Shown: piece by piece, positions 1 to 8,286 of the stretch | Layout: each line of letters opens with the position of its first letter | Position numbering within the stretch: position 1 is the first letter of the stretch | Origin: Bacteroidota bacterium | GTDB lineage: Bacteria; Bacteroidota; Bacteroidia; Bacteroidales; VadinHA17 | Assembly (NCBI GenBank): GCA_029564935.1 | Contig: JAKQPD010000159.1 | Span: 1-64,000 of the forward strand | DNA length: 64,000 nucleotides | Direction of reading: 5' to 3' | Notes under the pieces: model-generated | What the model saw: the letters and a program-made list of their open reading frames with translations, nothing else | Databases searched by the model: none | What the model was told of the DNA's origin: nothing | Made by a program: the position numbers and the translations under genes

Positions 1-1153
1 AAAAATTGAACTGGTCCCGACTCATAATATGCAGGCTCATGAGCTGTATATGAAGAGTATGGATATGTTAACTACAGCTATTGAAGGAGGTGGGTTTGCC
101 TATTACAGGTTAGCTTTGAATCTTGCCAATCAGGCACTTGAATATGATCCGGATTATACCGGAGCTCTTTTAGTCAAATCCCGATGTTACTATTTTCTGG
201 GGAATCGGGATTCATCATTTTATTACGCAAAAAAAACTCTTGGACTTGACCCGGAAAATCCAAAGGCTCTGAATGAAATGGCACATTATTATTTCTATAC
301 TAATGCTTCAGACAGTGCACTTAAATACTGGAAGAAAACTCTTGAATATCCCAGTCTTGAAGAAAGATATTGGTCATATCTTGGTATAGGTCAGGTATTG
401 TTCTTTCAGAAAAACAGGGTTATTGAATCATTACCCTACTATCAGAAAGCATTGGAAGCCGGAGGAGACACCATAGCGGGAATAAATATGAATATTGGCA
501 TGCTGTTTTATGCTATAGGTGATTACGAAAAGGCATATTCATATGCCCGCAAAGCACTCTATATTAGCCCCACATGCAATTATGCACGTGAGGCCTTTAC
601 TTTTCTCCTGGGCGGGAAAAACTATGAAAAAACCCTTCATTTTATTGACTCGGTAAAGAATGTTATACCTTGTGAACAGCTCTGTAATGTGATGAGAGTT
701 CATCTGTTTACTGTACTCCGGTTATATGACAGTGCATCAGTTTATCTGAACAGAATTGATATCCGGTATTTCGATAACGCGGACCTTTATTATAACTATT
801 TTCTGATTGAAACCGGTAAAAGGAATGAAGCTTACCCAAATATAAAATTTCTGGCTACATTGCAGGAACGTTTAAGCAGCACGGGAAAAATACCTTGGTT
901 CAGTCAGAATTATGAAATAGTTGCTGCATGCTATGCATTGCTTGGAGAGAGGGAAAAATGCCTGAAGACATTATCTGAACTTGAAAAAATAGGCTGTAGT
1001 AACGCACCTTACGGATATAATATCTTTCCCGGATTTGATTATCTGAGGAGTGATCCTGAATTCACAGCTATTATAAACCGGCTGGAAGCTAACAAAACTG
1101 CCATACGTAAACAAATCAGCAGGATGATAAAGAAGGGAGATATAAATCTTTGA
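1..1153 (+). CDS. TPR repeat protein, 5' end outside window
   Basis: The frame is already open at base 2, before the first ATG at 29, so this is the C-terminal part of a larger protein. At least five tetratricopeptide-like helix pairs are visible, with W/Y-A-L-DP spacing such as LALNLANQALEYDPDYTG and SYARKALYISPTCNYA. No signal peptide, membrane segment or catalytic motif lies in the visible part. The entry sequence ELVPTHNMQAHELYMKSMDM resembles the linker into the TPR region of Bacteroidota regulators and cyclases that carry C-terminal TPR arrays (family knowledge). The missing N-terminal domain therefore probably defines the function. A protein-protein interaction role is inference from the TPR fold only. 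Confidence 0.75.
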   Translation, partial: KIELVPTHNMQAHELYMKSMDMLTTAIEGGGFAYYRLALNLANQALEYDPDYTGALLVKSRCYYFLGNRDSSFYYAKKTLGLDPENPKALNEMAHYYFYTNASDSALKYWKKTLEYPSLEERYWSYLGIGQVLFFQKNRVIESLPYYQKALEAGGDTIAGINMNIGMLFYAIGDYEKAYSYARKALYISPTCNYAREAFTFLLGGKNYEKTLHFIDSVKNVIPCEQLCNVMRVHLFTVLRLYDSASVYLNRIDIRYFDNADLYYNYFLIETGKRNEAYPNIKFLATLQERLSSTGKIPWFSQNYEIVAACYALLGEREKCLKTLSELEKIGCSNAPYGYNIFPGFDYLRSDPEFTAIINRLEANKTAIRKQISRMIKKGDINL

Positions 1154-1197
1154 GCAAGGGTCCGGTGGATGCAATTCGCTCACGATTCCTGTGGGCA

Positions 1198-1260
1198 ATC
1201 CCTGCAACTCCAAATTATTCCCTGCTCGTTTCACTCGCCGGATTTTTTTTTGTTTTGAGC
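1198..1260 (+). repeat. Dispersed hairpin/T-tract element, copy 1
   Basis: After the TPR gene the sequence reads ATCCCTGCAACTCCAAATTA, then a C/G-rich segment ending in CCGG and a run of nine T. The same order (ATCCCTGCAACTtCAAATTAcTCC, TCGCTTTGCTC, GG, TTTTTGTTTT) occurs at 19975-20034, and a related unit in reverse orientation lies at 20067-20121 behind tRNA-Ser. Here it may serve as terminator for the TPR gene. The shared backbone is seen directly; the terminator role is inferred from the T-run. Confidence 0.5.
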
Positions 1261-1352
1261 GTTTTTTAACCTTATGAAATTTTAATCACTTGATATATAG
1301 TATGCAAGGGATTTCTTTGTTGGATATGGGTGTCTCAACCTATATTTACCTT

Positions 1353-1430
1353 ATGTCCATTCGTCAGAAGAAGAATAGGAGCGGCAGCGTAAGTATGCAA
1401 ATCAATAAAAAGACCTTACATATCTTCTAA
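1353..1430 (+). pseudogene. IS1634-like transposase N-terminal fragment
   Basis: An ATG-led frame of 25 codons reads MSIRQKKNRSGSVSMQINKK and then stops. This resembles the conserved N-terminus of IS1634-type DDE transposases in Bacteroidota (pattern MFxRxKKNxSGSxSxQ; family knowledge, no search run). The rest of the element is missing. The fragment runs into the 3' end of the ATPase gene on the other strand, as expected if an insertion next to that gene was later deleted. Confidence 0.5.
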
Positions 1431-2738
1431 AGACAGGCATTTTGTTTCTATAGTGTATTTTTGCAATACTTTATGCTTCAGGTGTTCTGCTTTTGCTGCC
1501 AGTAATCCGTGCTTGAAATTTTTCTTCCGGCGCTTTACTTCAGCTACCAACGCCTGCTTTTTTTCAAGCTTTAGTGCGACTATATCTATTTCATTTTCGC
1601 CGTTCTTAAGTTCCCACCATGAACCAATTTCGCGATAAAGATTACTTTCTGCAAACTGCTGTTTAAAATAGCGTTCCAGCATTTTTCCAGAATAAGTTGC
1701 ATAATCAGATTTTATTATACTTTCCAAACCTTTGAAGTTCCTGATTTCAATCAATGAACGGTGACGGTCAAAGTAGTTAAACCAAAAACGAATAAAATTA
1801 TCATGGATTTCATAACGGACAGCCTGCGTTCCTTTTTTCGATAAAACAGGCCTTTGCCGGACAATAATATTATAATCTTCAATAAGCCTTTTTAACTGAC
1901 CTCCTATGCTTTTGTTGCCTAAGGCAGCTTCTATTTCAGGTTGAGTATTTATTCCACCGGAAATGGAACTCAGTATTGAAAAATATGTAGCGTAGTTTTT
2001 CCCGAATTCTTCAATAAGGAGGTTCTTTCCTTCGTCTGTAAAAGAAGAGTTTTCACGAACCATAAACTCGATCATTCCGTCTTTATCCAGCCTGCCATTA
2101 TCACAGAATAATTCAATATACCTGGGAATGCCGCCGGTAAAGGTGTATAATGCCAGCAAATCTTCATTTGTGTATTGCGGGTAATTATCTTTCATTATTT
2201 CTTTTAAAGTAACAGTATCGAAGGATGACAGCTTAATTATATTATCTGCCCGGCCGAACAAAGATTCTTTTGCATTGAGAAATATCTTTTGCATCAGTGA
2301 ATAGACTGATCCGCTGACAATCAAATTCATATGCGATTTCTTCCTGTAACTGTCCCAGATGTTCTGCATATCGCTGTACACGGATTCATTTATATTAAAA
2401 AATTCCTGAAATTCGTCAATTACAAGGTTGAAAGAACGGCTGGTAGCTAATTCCATCATATATTGGAATAACGACCTGAAAGTTCTGATACTTTCCGGGA
2501 CAAAAGTGTCGAGTGACTTACTTATAACCGGAATAAATTCGGAGCAAAGTGTTGCCTCATTCTTCCGCCCGACAAAAAGATATATCGTAAGAGTATCCTC
2601 AGTGGATCTCATGATGAGACTCGTTTTCCCGATCCTTCTTCTTCCTGTTACGACAGTCAGTCTTGAGTAATCGTTGAAGGACAGTTTCTTTATCCGTTCC
2701 AGCTCTGTAAGTTCACTTGTTCTGTTATAAAATCTCAT
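1416..2738 (-). CDS. AAA-type ATPase with DUF234-like C-terminus
   Basis: This 440-residue protein has a Walker A motif GRRRIGKTSL near residue 35 and a Walker B motif FNLVIDEFQEF near residue 110. This is the arrangement of the archaeal-ATPase family (ATPase_2) found widely in Bacteroidota. The last ~130 residues fit DUF234: RYFKQQFAESNLYREIGSWW, then GENEIDIVAL and VAEVKRR. That E-(x)-D-...-ExK spacing resembles a PD-(D/E)XK nuclease core (inference). Length is normal and both ends look intact. The gene stands alone between two transposase relics, suggesting a mobile cargo or accessory gene. The cellular role of the family is not established; a toxin/defence link is speculative. Confidence 0.8.
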   Translation of the reverse strand: MRFYNRTSELTELERIKKLSFNDYSRLTVVTGRRRIGKTSLIMRSTEDTLTIYLFVGRKNEATLCSEFIPVISKSLDTFVPESIRTFRSLFQYMMELATSRSFNLVIDEFQEFFNINESVYSDMQNIWDSYRKKSHMNLIVSGSVYSLMQKIFLNAKESLFGRADNIIKLSSFDTVTLKEIMKDNYPQYTNEDLLALYTFTGGIPRYIELFCDNGRLDKDGMIEFMVRENSSFTDEGKNLLIEEFGKNYATYFSILSSISGGINTQPEIEAALGNKSIGGQLKRLIEDYNIIVRQRPVLSKKGTQAVRYEIHDNFIRFWFNYFDRHRSLIEIRNFKGLESIIKSDYATYSGKMLERYFKQQFAESNLYREIGSWWELKNGENEIDIVALKLEKKQALVAEVKRRKKNFKHGLLAAKAEHLKHKVLQKYTIETKCLSLEDM

Positions 2739-2881
2739 GATCTTAAAATTTAGTTACTGCCGTAATAGTTACAATGGTAACAAAGGTACAGAGATTAATT
2801 TTAAAAGCAAAATTTATAATGGGGAGGATGGTAAGAGCAAATTTTACCGGATATACAGAAGCAAAGAAATATTTGGGGAGA

Positions 2882-2918
2882 TTGCTCACTCCGCCTTCGC
2901 TGAAGCTTCGGCGACGTT
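2882..2918. repeat. CTTCGCTGAAGC-type intergenic palindrome
   Basis: The stretch around CTCCGCCTTCGCTGAAGCTT followed by CGGCGACG is a GC-rich near-palindrome in AT-rich surroundings. It shares the theme of a GCGAAGG/CCTTCGC palindrome with the cluster at 20214-20332. No coding role is evident. Confidence 0.4.
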
Positions 2919-2975
2919 TTTAGATTTAATTCCTGAAAAGTTAATTTATTGTTATGTTAAATATAAAATTATTCT

Positions 2976-3296
2976 ACTCACGCAGCGTCGGCATTTTATG
3001 AAACATTCAAACCAGAAGAAGCAAAAAGGTTATGGGACAGGTTTGAATTTGTATATACACCGAAACATGGAAACTGGCTTAATATGGCTGAGATAGAGCT
3101 GCATGTACTAAACGGGTAATGCCTAAACCGGCATATTCCCACGATGGATAAAATACAAGAGAAAGTAGTAGCATGGAAAACAAACAGGAATAACAAAAAA
3201 AGTAAAATAAACTGGCAGTTCACAAACAAGCAGGCAAGAGTGAAATTAAAGAGACTATATCCGTCAATTTACGATAAACATAACACTACATTTTAA
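2976..3296 (+). pseudogene. IS630-family transposase C-terminal relic
   Basis: Frame 3 reads from THAASAFYETFKPEEAKRLW through FVYTPKHGNWLNMAEIEL to a TAA at 3117-3119. It then continues in the same frame as CLNRHIPTMDKIQEKV, WKTNRNNKKSKINWQFTNK and ends in LYPSIYDKHNTTF at 3296. HTPKHGSWLNxAE..., CLxRRIP and WQFT...ARxKLxxLYP are hallmarks of the IS630 DDE C-terminus (family knowledge); the E of MAEIE is the third acidic residue. One in-frame stop stands where the family normally has Q before CL. The N-terminal two thirds and the upstream element end are not recognisable in 2740-2975, so this is a decayed remnant. Confidence 0.85.
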
Positions 3297-3304
3297 GATA
3301 ATTC

Positions 3305-5536
3305 TCAGGACTGAATTGAAACCATTGTTCTCAGTATCCGGGCCGCCCACAAGTAGATATTATTTTCCACAATCTGCTGCCTCATTTGTTGCATCCTGTG
3401 AGTCTGGGTTTTCTTCGGCATTTCCAGCGCCAGCTTTATTGCTTCTGACATCTGGACCGTATCATATGGATTTATCTTAAGAGCCCCCTTAAGTTCTCTG
3501 CTGGCACCTGCAAATCTGCTTAAAATAAGAACCCCGTCGTTATTATTCCTCGAAGCAACAAATTCCTTTGCCACAAGATTCATCCCGTCGTGCAAGGAGG
3601 TAACCATACAAAAATTTGCAGCTTTGTAAAAGGGAGCTATTTCTTCATGACTATGATGACGGACAAGAAGAAGTATAGGCATCCAATCTTTCACTTTAAA
3701 TTTCTGGTTTATCCTGGCTGCTTCAGATTCAACCCTTGAAATTGTATCAGAGTAACTCTTTATTACCATTCTGCTTGGAGCACCTAACTGGACGAAAGTG
3801 AACCTGCCGATGAACTCAGGGTTATTATTCAGAAAATGTTCAATTGCAAGGAACCTTTCCGCAATTCCTTTTGTATAATCAATTCTTTCGACGCCTATTC
3901 CCATATATTGTGCAGATAGATTGTATCTGGCAAGTAGTTCTCCTGGCAACAAAGTATTTTCATATTTATGATTATCATAATCTTTCAGAGTAAAGGCGAT
4001 GCTTATAGGGAATGATCTGACAAGAGTAGTCCTGTCACTGATTTTCACAGTGAAATTATCCCATTTTACACGCGAGTCAATTGCATTATTCACTGTTTCA
4101 AGAAAGTTATTGCACTGATACTGTGTATGAAATCCGATCAGGTCTGATCCAAGCATTCCTTTCAGAATTTCTTTCTGCCAGGGGCAGATACTGAAAGCTT
4201 CCGGATTTGGCCAGGGTATATGCCAGAATATTGCCACAGTAACATCGGGTCTTGCATTTTTTATCATACCGGGCAGAAGGGCAAAATGGAAATCCTGAAC
4301 AAGCACGAATGGCTGTTCGAGGTTCTTGATTTCATCCAGAACAGCATCAGCAAAAGTCTGGTTTACCTTCTTATAATACTCCCAATCGATCTCCCTGAAA
4401 ATGGGACGGGTAAATGTAAGATGACAAAGGGGCCAGAGTCCCTCATTCGAAAAGCCCAGGTAAAAATGTTCATCTTCCTCCTTCGTTATCCTCAGTCGTT
4501 TCAGAATATATTTTTCTTCCCCGGGTGGTACAGCTATTTTACCATCCTTATCTACCGTTTCAAAATCCGCATCACCTGATCCGGAGGCAATCCATAATCC
4601 TCCACAGGCTTTCAGAACAGGCTCCATTGCTGTGACCATACCGCTTGCCGGCACAATACATTTAATTTCCCTGCCTTCATGAATATGCATGTACGGCTCC
4701 CTGTTCGAAACTACTATCAGGGTTTTGTCCGGCAGAAGCTTCCTGACTTCCTCTCTTAATCTGTCCTGCGTCCAGATTGCTTCACCCATAGTCCGGAGCC
4801 TGGCTTCTTCTTCAGCAACAGCCCTGGCTTCCTGCATATCCTGAGCTATGTTCCTGATTTCCCTGTGCAGGGGCTCAAGAAAACCAATTTTTGATTTCTC
4901 TTCGAGAAGCTCAGTATTGCCTCCCCTCACAGCTCTCAGCCAGTTAACAATACTGTTTATAGGCTTGAATATCCCCCACCGGATAAGAAGCACCGTGGCA
5001 GCAAGCATAAGAAATACCTGAATGAACCATCTGAAAAAATTTTTTAATAAAATGCTTTTCAGTATCTTATCTATGTATCCGGCATCAAAATATATAATCA
5101 TTGCGCTATCGGGCACCCTGTCTTTTTTGACCGGTTTTATATACTGATAAATCTCCTCTTTCCCGATCTTAATAAATTTTCCGAATGCTGAATCAGCAAT
5201 GATTGATTGTTCGATATAGTCATTGGAAAACCGGAGGAATGGCTTGATTTTTTCATTAAAAGTGAAAATCTGTTTGCCTTTAGTAAGGAGTGCCATTCCA
5301 ATGAAGTTTGAATAATGGCTCAGACTGTCTGAAAATTTAATCAGGGATTTACTATTTTCCACTTCTGGTGTGGCAATAATAATTTCATTTAATTCTCTGG
5401 CAATAAGCGAATTCCTTTCTTCAAGCTCATTATTGAGTCTTTCCCTTTCACCGGAGATCTGAAAAATCGTGAAAGCAAGTGCAACCAGAGCTACCGCGAG
5501 AATTGCCGAGATCATAAATGGCAGGTTGATTTTCAT
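3305..5536 (-). CDS. otsA: Membrane-sensor/trehalose-6-phosphate synthase fusion
   Basis: This GT20 enzyme would make trehalose 6-phosphate from UDP-glucose (or another NDP-glucose) and glucose 6-phosphate. The synthase domain covers about residues 272-735: VVSNREP, FWHIPWPNPEAF, GVERIDYTKG (sugar-nucleotide-binding R and K) and LHDGMNLVAKEF. Ahead of it are some 270 extra residues: TM helix ~5-27, an extracytoplasmic segment ~30-165, TM helix ~167-190, then a HAMP-like helical linker ~190-260. E. coli OtsA is about 470 residues and soluble, so this form is membrane-anchored and built like a receptor. The gene is last in the GH15-otsB-otsA operon, 18 bases behind otsB. The HIPWPNPE...ICPW wording also occurs in related glucosyl-polyol-phosphate synthases, but the otsB neighbour favours trehalose. 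Confidence 0.88.
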   Translation of the reverse strand: MKINLPFMISAILAVALVALAFTIFQISGERERLNNELEERNSLIARELNEIIIATPEVENSKSLIKFSDSLSHYSNFIGMALLTKGKQIFTFNEKIKPFLRFSNDYIEQSIIADSAFGKFIKIGKEEIYQYIKPVKKDRVPDSAMIIYFDAGYIDKILKSILLKNFFRWFIQVFLMLAATVLLIRWGIFKPINSIVNWLRAVRGGNTELLEEKSKIGFLEPLHREIRNIAQDMQEARAVAEEEARLRTMGEAIWTQDRLREEVRKLLPDKTLIVVSNREPYMHIHEGREIKCIVPASGMVTAMEPVLKACGGLWIASGSGDADFETVDKDGKIAVPPGEEKYILKRLRITKEEDEHFYLGFSNEGLWPLCHLTFTRPIFREIDWEYYKKVNQTFADAVLDEIKNLEQPFVLVQDFHFALLPGMIKNARPDVTVAIFWHIPWPNPEAFSICPWQKEILKGMLGSDLIGFHTQYQCNNFLETVNNAIDSRVKWDNFTVKISDRTTLVRSFPISIAFTLKDYDNHKYENTLLPGELLARYNLSAQYMGIGVERIDYTKGIAERFLAIEHFLNNNPEFIGRFTFVQLGAPSRMVIKSYSDTISRVESEAARINQKFKVKDWMPILLLVRHHSHEEIAPFYKAANFCMVTSLHDGMNLVAKEFVASRNNNDGVLILSRFAGASRELKGALKINPYDTVQMSEAIKLALEMPKKTQTHRMQQMRQQIVENNIYLWAARILRTMVSIQS

Positions 5537-5554
5537 GGGTAATGGTAATTTTTC

Positions 5555-6352
5555 TTAATTAGAAATGCTCCCTTCACAAATTTCAGCCAGTCTCTCCAGG
5601 AGCCTTTTCACCTGATGTAAATTGTTCACTTTAAATTTCGCCTGTGTGTTTGAACTTCCAATCTTTACCGTATAAGTATAAGGTATTTCCTTAAGGGACC
5701 TGAACATATCTTCATCAGTGGTATCATCTCCAATGGAAAGAATGAAATCATAATCATTTTTATTTATCAGGTACAATGCGGCAAGACCTTTGTTAATTCT
5801 ATTACTCATTATTTCTATCACTTTCTTTCCATGAATAAAAACAAGATCCAACGATGTTACCAGATCGCGCAATTCTTCGGTCAGTACTATTGAAGCATTC
5901 ATTCCGTCTCTATTTTCCGCTTTCCTGTAGTGCCAGGCGACTGAAAATTGTTTGTTTTCAATCATTGAACCGGGCAGGTATGAAGTGGCTTTTCCGATAA
6001 CAGGAATTATCTTTTCTTTCCAGCTTGTGTCACCGTCAGAAAGGTTTTTCCACAAACCGCTTTCCCTGATGCTTGCACCATGTTCGGCAACAATATCAAT
6101 ATTCATTTTACCGAACAGATGTTCAATTGCCTCCCTGCTCCTCCCGGTTATTATTACGAGATGATTGCCAGGGATACCTGAGAGTCTGTTAAGCAGGTTC
6201 AAAATGTCCTCAGACGGAACAGCGTCCGCCACCTCATCAGCTATATCAACAAGGGTACCGTCAAGATCCAGCAGGAACAATCTTTTTGAAGAGCGTCTTA
6301 TCCTGGCAATGGTTAAAAAGGCAAGTTCTCTGTATGAACCCGGCTCTTTCAT
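5555..6352 (-). CDS. otsB: Trehalose-6-phosphate phosphatase
   Basis: A 265-residue HAD-superfamily phosphatase that removes phosphate from trehalose 6-phosphate. HAD motif I is LFLLDLDGTLVD (nucleophile D near residue 29), motif II lies in HLVIITGRS, and motif IV is SIGDDTTDEDMF near residue 215. The TPP-specific EHGASIRESG follows the first core half. Length and motif order match bacterial OtsB. It starts 4 bases after the GH15 gene ends and ends 18 bases before otsA, so the three are probably co-transcribed. Confidence 0.93.
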   Translation of the reverse strand: MKEPGSYRELAFLTIARIRRSSKRLFLLDLDGTLVDIADEVADAVPSEDILNLLNRLSGIPGNHLVIITGRSREAIEHLFGKMNIDIVAEHGASIRESGLWKNLSDGDTSWKEKIIPVIGKATSYLPGSMIENKQFSVAWHYRKAENRDGMNASIVLTEELRDLVTSLDLVFIHGKKVIEIMSNRINKGLAALYLINKNDYDFILSIGDDTTDEDMFRSLKEIPYTYTVKIGSSNTQAKFKVNNLHQVKRLLERLAEICEGSISN

Positions 6353-6356
6353 TTAA

Positions 6357-7904
6357 TTATGGTTTATTAAATATAAATTGTTCACTGTCGGGATCAGGCT
6401 TCACCCCATTTATTGTCAGGGCTGCCATAATTAGTCCTATATGAGAATAACCCTGGGGAAAATTACCCAGAAGTTCCCCTGTTTTTACATCAATATGTTC
6501 ACTGAAAAGGCCTAGATGGTTTGAAGATTTCAGCATTTTCTCAAAAAGATCTTCTGCGTCACCTCTCAATCCTATTTTCCAGAGCGCATTAATCAGCCAA
6601 AATGTACATATTATCAGTGAATTATGTGGCCTTCCGAAATCATCCTTGTTTTTATATCTGTACATCATACCCTCTTCTGTAAGGTTGTCCCTGATGGCAA
6701 GAACCGTGCTTACAAACATTGGATCTGAGGCTTCAATAAAACCGTAATCTTCGATCAGGAGAAGCGAAGCATCAAGGGATGTGCTTCCATATGCCTGAGT
6801 GAAGGCTTTTAGTTCAGGATTCCATCCATTAAGGTAAATATCTTCTTTGATTTTCCACTTCAGAAGTGACCATTCCTTTTCATAGTCCGCCTTACCGATA
6901 ATGCGGGCAATTTTGCACCCTCTGTCCAGGGCTACCCATGAAAGGACTTTGGAAAAAACAAAATGTTTGCTTTCCTTCCTTATTTCCCAAATACCACGAT
7001 CCTGCTTTTCCCAGTTGTCGGTTACCATTGCAATCATACCCCTCACAAAGGTCCACAGCTCTTCAGCTATATCAAGCGTGGCCGGGAATTTGGTTATGGA
7101 CAGATAAATGGCATCTATTAAAATTCCGTATATGTCATTTTGTTTCTGAATGTAAGCAGAGTTACCCTTTCTGACCGGTTTACAATTTTTGTAGCCATTG
7201 AGATGATGAAGAATCTTTTCTTCAAGTTTCTTTTCCCCTCTGATTCCGTACATTATTCTAATATCCTCATGCTTCCCTTCATTGACAGAAAGTATGAAAT
7301 TGAGAAACCTTTCGGCAGAGATGTAATGGCCGGTACTTAACAAGGTCTTTACTATCATCGAAGAATCTCTGATCCAGCAATATCGATAGTCCCAGTTCCT
7401 TTTCTCTCCCAATGCTTCAGGGATTGAAGTTGTGCAGGCAGCAATTATAGCTCCGGTCTTCTGGAAGGTAAGCAGTTTTAGTACCAGAGCGCTCCTGAGA
7501 ATTTCCTGGTTGAACCTTGGGAATATTCTTGCTCTGTTTGACCAGTTAAGCCAATATACAAGGGTCCTCTCAAATTCAAGGTTGACCCTGTGAATATTGA
7601 TATCAATAAGTTTTTGATTATAGCTGACCAGAAAAAAACTGTCTCCTGTTAAGGTTATTTTTCCTTTACCTGTTATCAGGTTCTTATCCAGGGAAGTATA
7701 CAAATATACAGATTCGTATCTGCCATTAACCGAATAGCTTTTAATGAAATCGTGCTGAACCGTATGCTCAACCGGTGATGAAGCATAATTGGGCATAGGA
7801 TTATAATCTGCAATTATCACGGGTTTCCCCTGAATTACTTTTATGATCCTGTAGATTTCAGGAGCATTATAATAATTATTCTCTCCGGTCTTGTATCTCG
7901 GCAT
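6357..7904 (-). CDS. GH15 glucoamylase/trehalase-like hydrolase, 5'-truncated
   Basis: The catalytic (alpha/alpha)6 barrel of a family-15 glycosidase is present: YRYCWIRDSSM, DRGIWEIRKESKHFVFSKV (general acid E), and FSEHIDVKTGELLGNFPQGY (second catalytic E). Bacterial members act on trehalose or alpha-glucans; the otsBA neighbours suggest trehalose turnover. The first ATG (7904) begins inside the family domain at DFMPRYKTG. Upstream, the same frame encodes 57 more family-like residues but no start codon before a stop at 8078-8076. The family's first ~35 residues (GLIGNC...GSIDWLC...FDSP) are absent. The gene is probably disrupted, or translated from an internal start giving a protein without its N-terminal sandwich edge. 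Confidence 0.8.
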   Translation of the reverse strand: MPRYKTGENNYYNAPEIYRIIKVIQGKPVIIADYNPMPNYASSPVEHTVQHDFIKSYSVNGRYESVYLYTSLDKNLITGKGKITLTGDSFFLVSYNQKLIDINIHRVNLEFERTLVYWLNWSNRARIFPRFNQEILRSALVLKLLTFQKTGAIIAACTTSIPEALGEKRNWDYRYCWIRDSSMIVKTLLSTGHYISAERFLNFILSVNEGKHEDIRIMYGIRGEKKLEEKILHHLNGYKNCKPVRKGNSAYIQKQNDIYGILIDAIYLSITKFPATLDIAEELWTFVRGMIAMVTDNWEKQDRGIWEIRKESKHFVFSKVLSWVALDRGCKIARIIGKADYEKEWSLLKWKIKEDIYLNGWNPELKAFTQAYGSTSLDASLLLIEDYGFIEASDPMFVSTVLAIRDNLTEEGMMYRYKNKDDFGRPHNSLIICTFWLINALWKIGLRGDAEDLFEKMLKSSNHLGLFSEHIDVKTGELLGNFPQGYSHIGLIMAALTINGVKPDPDSEQFIFNKP

Positions 7905-8075
7905 AAAATCCAGAACCTCAAAGGAATCAGTCTCACTGACAAAGGAAGTTATCAGGATGTTTGTATTCCTGATATATTTCTGTGATATCCTGAATGCTCC
8001 TACCGGTACAACTGCAAAATGACCACCTTTGTCTTCATCAATAATTCTTGCAAAAACGGAAGGAATGTGGAAACA
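7905..8075 (-). pseudogene. Untranslated 5' relic of the GH15 gene
   Basis: In frame with the GH15 gene, this stretch encodes CFHIPSVFARIIDEDKGGHF, then VVPVGAFRISQKYIRNTNIL and FVSETDSFEVLDF. These match the expected N-terminal GH15 wording (FDSPSVFARLLDxxKGGHF...Y..NTNVLxT...VEVLDFMPR). There is no ATG, GTG or TTG in the frame, and a stop (TAA on the minus strand) lies at 8078-8076. The break falls at the CFPHFDSP motif, where a few bases seem deleted. Confidence 0.7.
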
Positions 8076-8146
8076 TTAAGCTCATAAATACATGATATAT
8101 AGCTTTTTAATAAATGCAATGGCTTAAATATTGAGTTAATGGATAA

Positions 8147-8218
8147 AATGCAACCCACATGTGGGTAAGGTGATGTTTTTGTGTGTTTTGTCCCTTTTAG
8201 CGGGATGTGGGTTGCATT
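8147..8218. repeat. 14-bp perfect inverted repeat with nested palindrome
   Basis: AATGCAACCCACAT (8147-8160) and ATGTGGGTTGCATT (8205-8218) are exact reverse complements 44 bases apart. The left arm also belongs to a self-contained palindrome ACCCACATGTGGGT (8153-8166), and the loop contains TCCC...GGGA. Competing hairpins are therefore possible. It lies between the disrupted GH15 5' end and the 3' end of the coiled-coil gene. It could be a small MITE-like insertion or a long-loop terminator for the minus-strand gene at 8287. No target-site duplication is evident. Confidence 0.6.
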
Positions 8219-8286
8219 ACAATAGTGAACTGATGGTGAAGTAATTAAAAGTTAATTAAAAAATCCGGCATTTCCTGAAATCAGAA

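Noticed and set aside
2737..3096. 119-codon plus-strand frame
   Set aside because: It crosses a palindromic repeat and the IS630 relic in another frame; composition is not protein-like.
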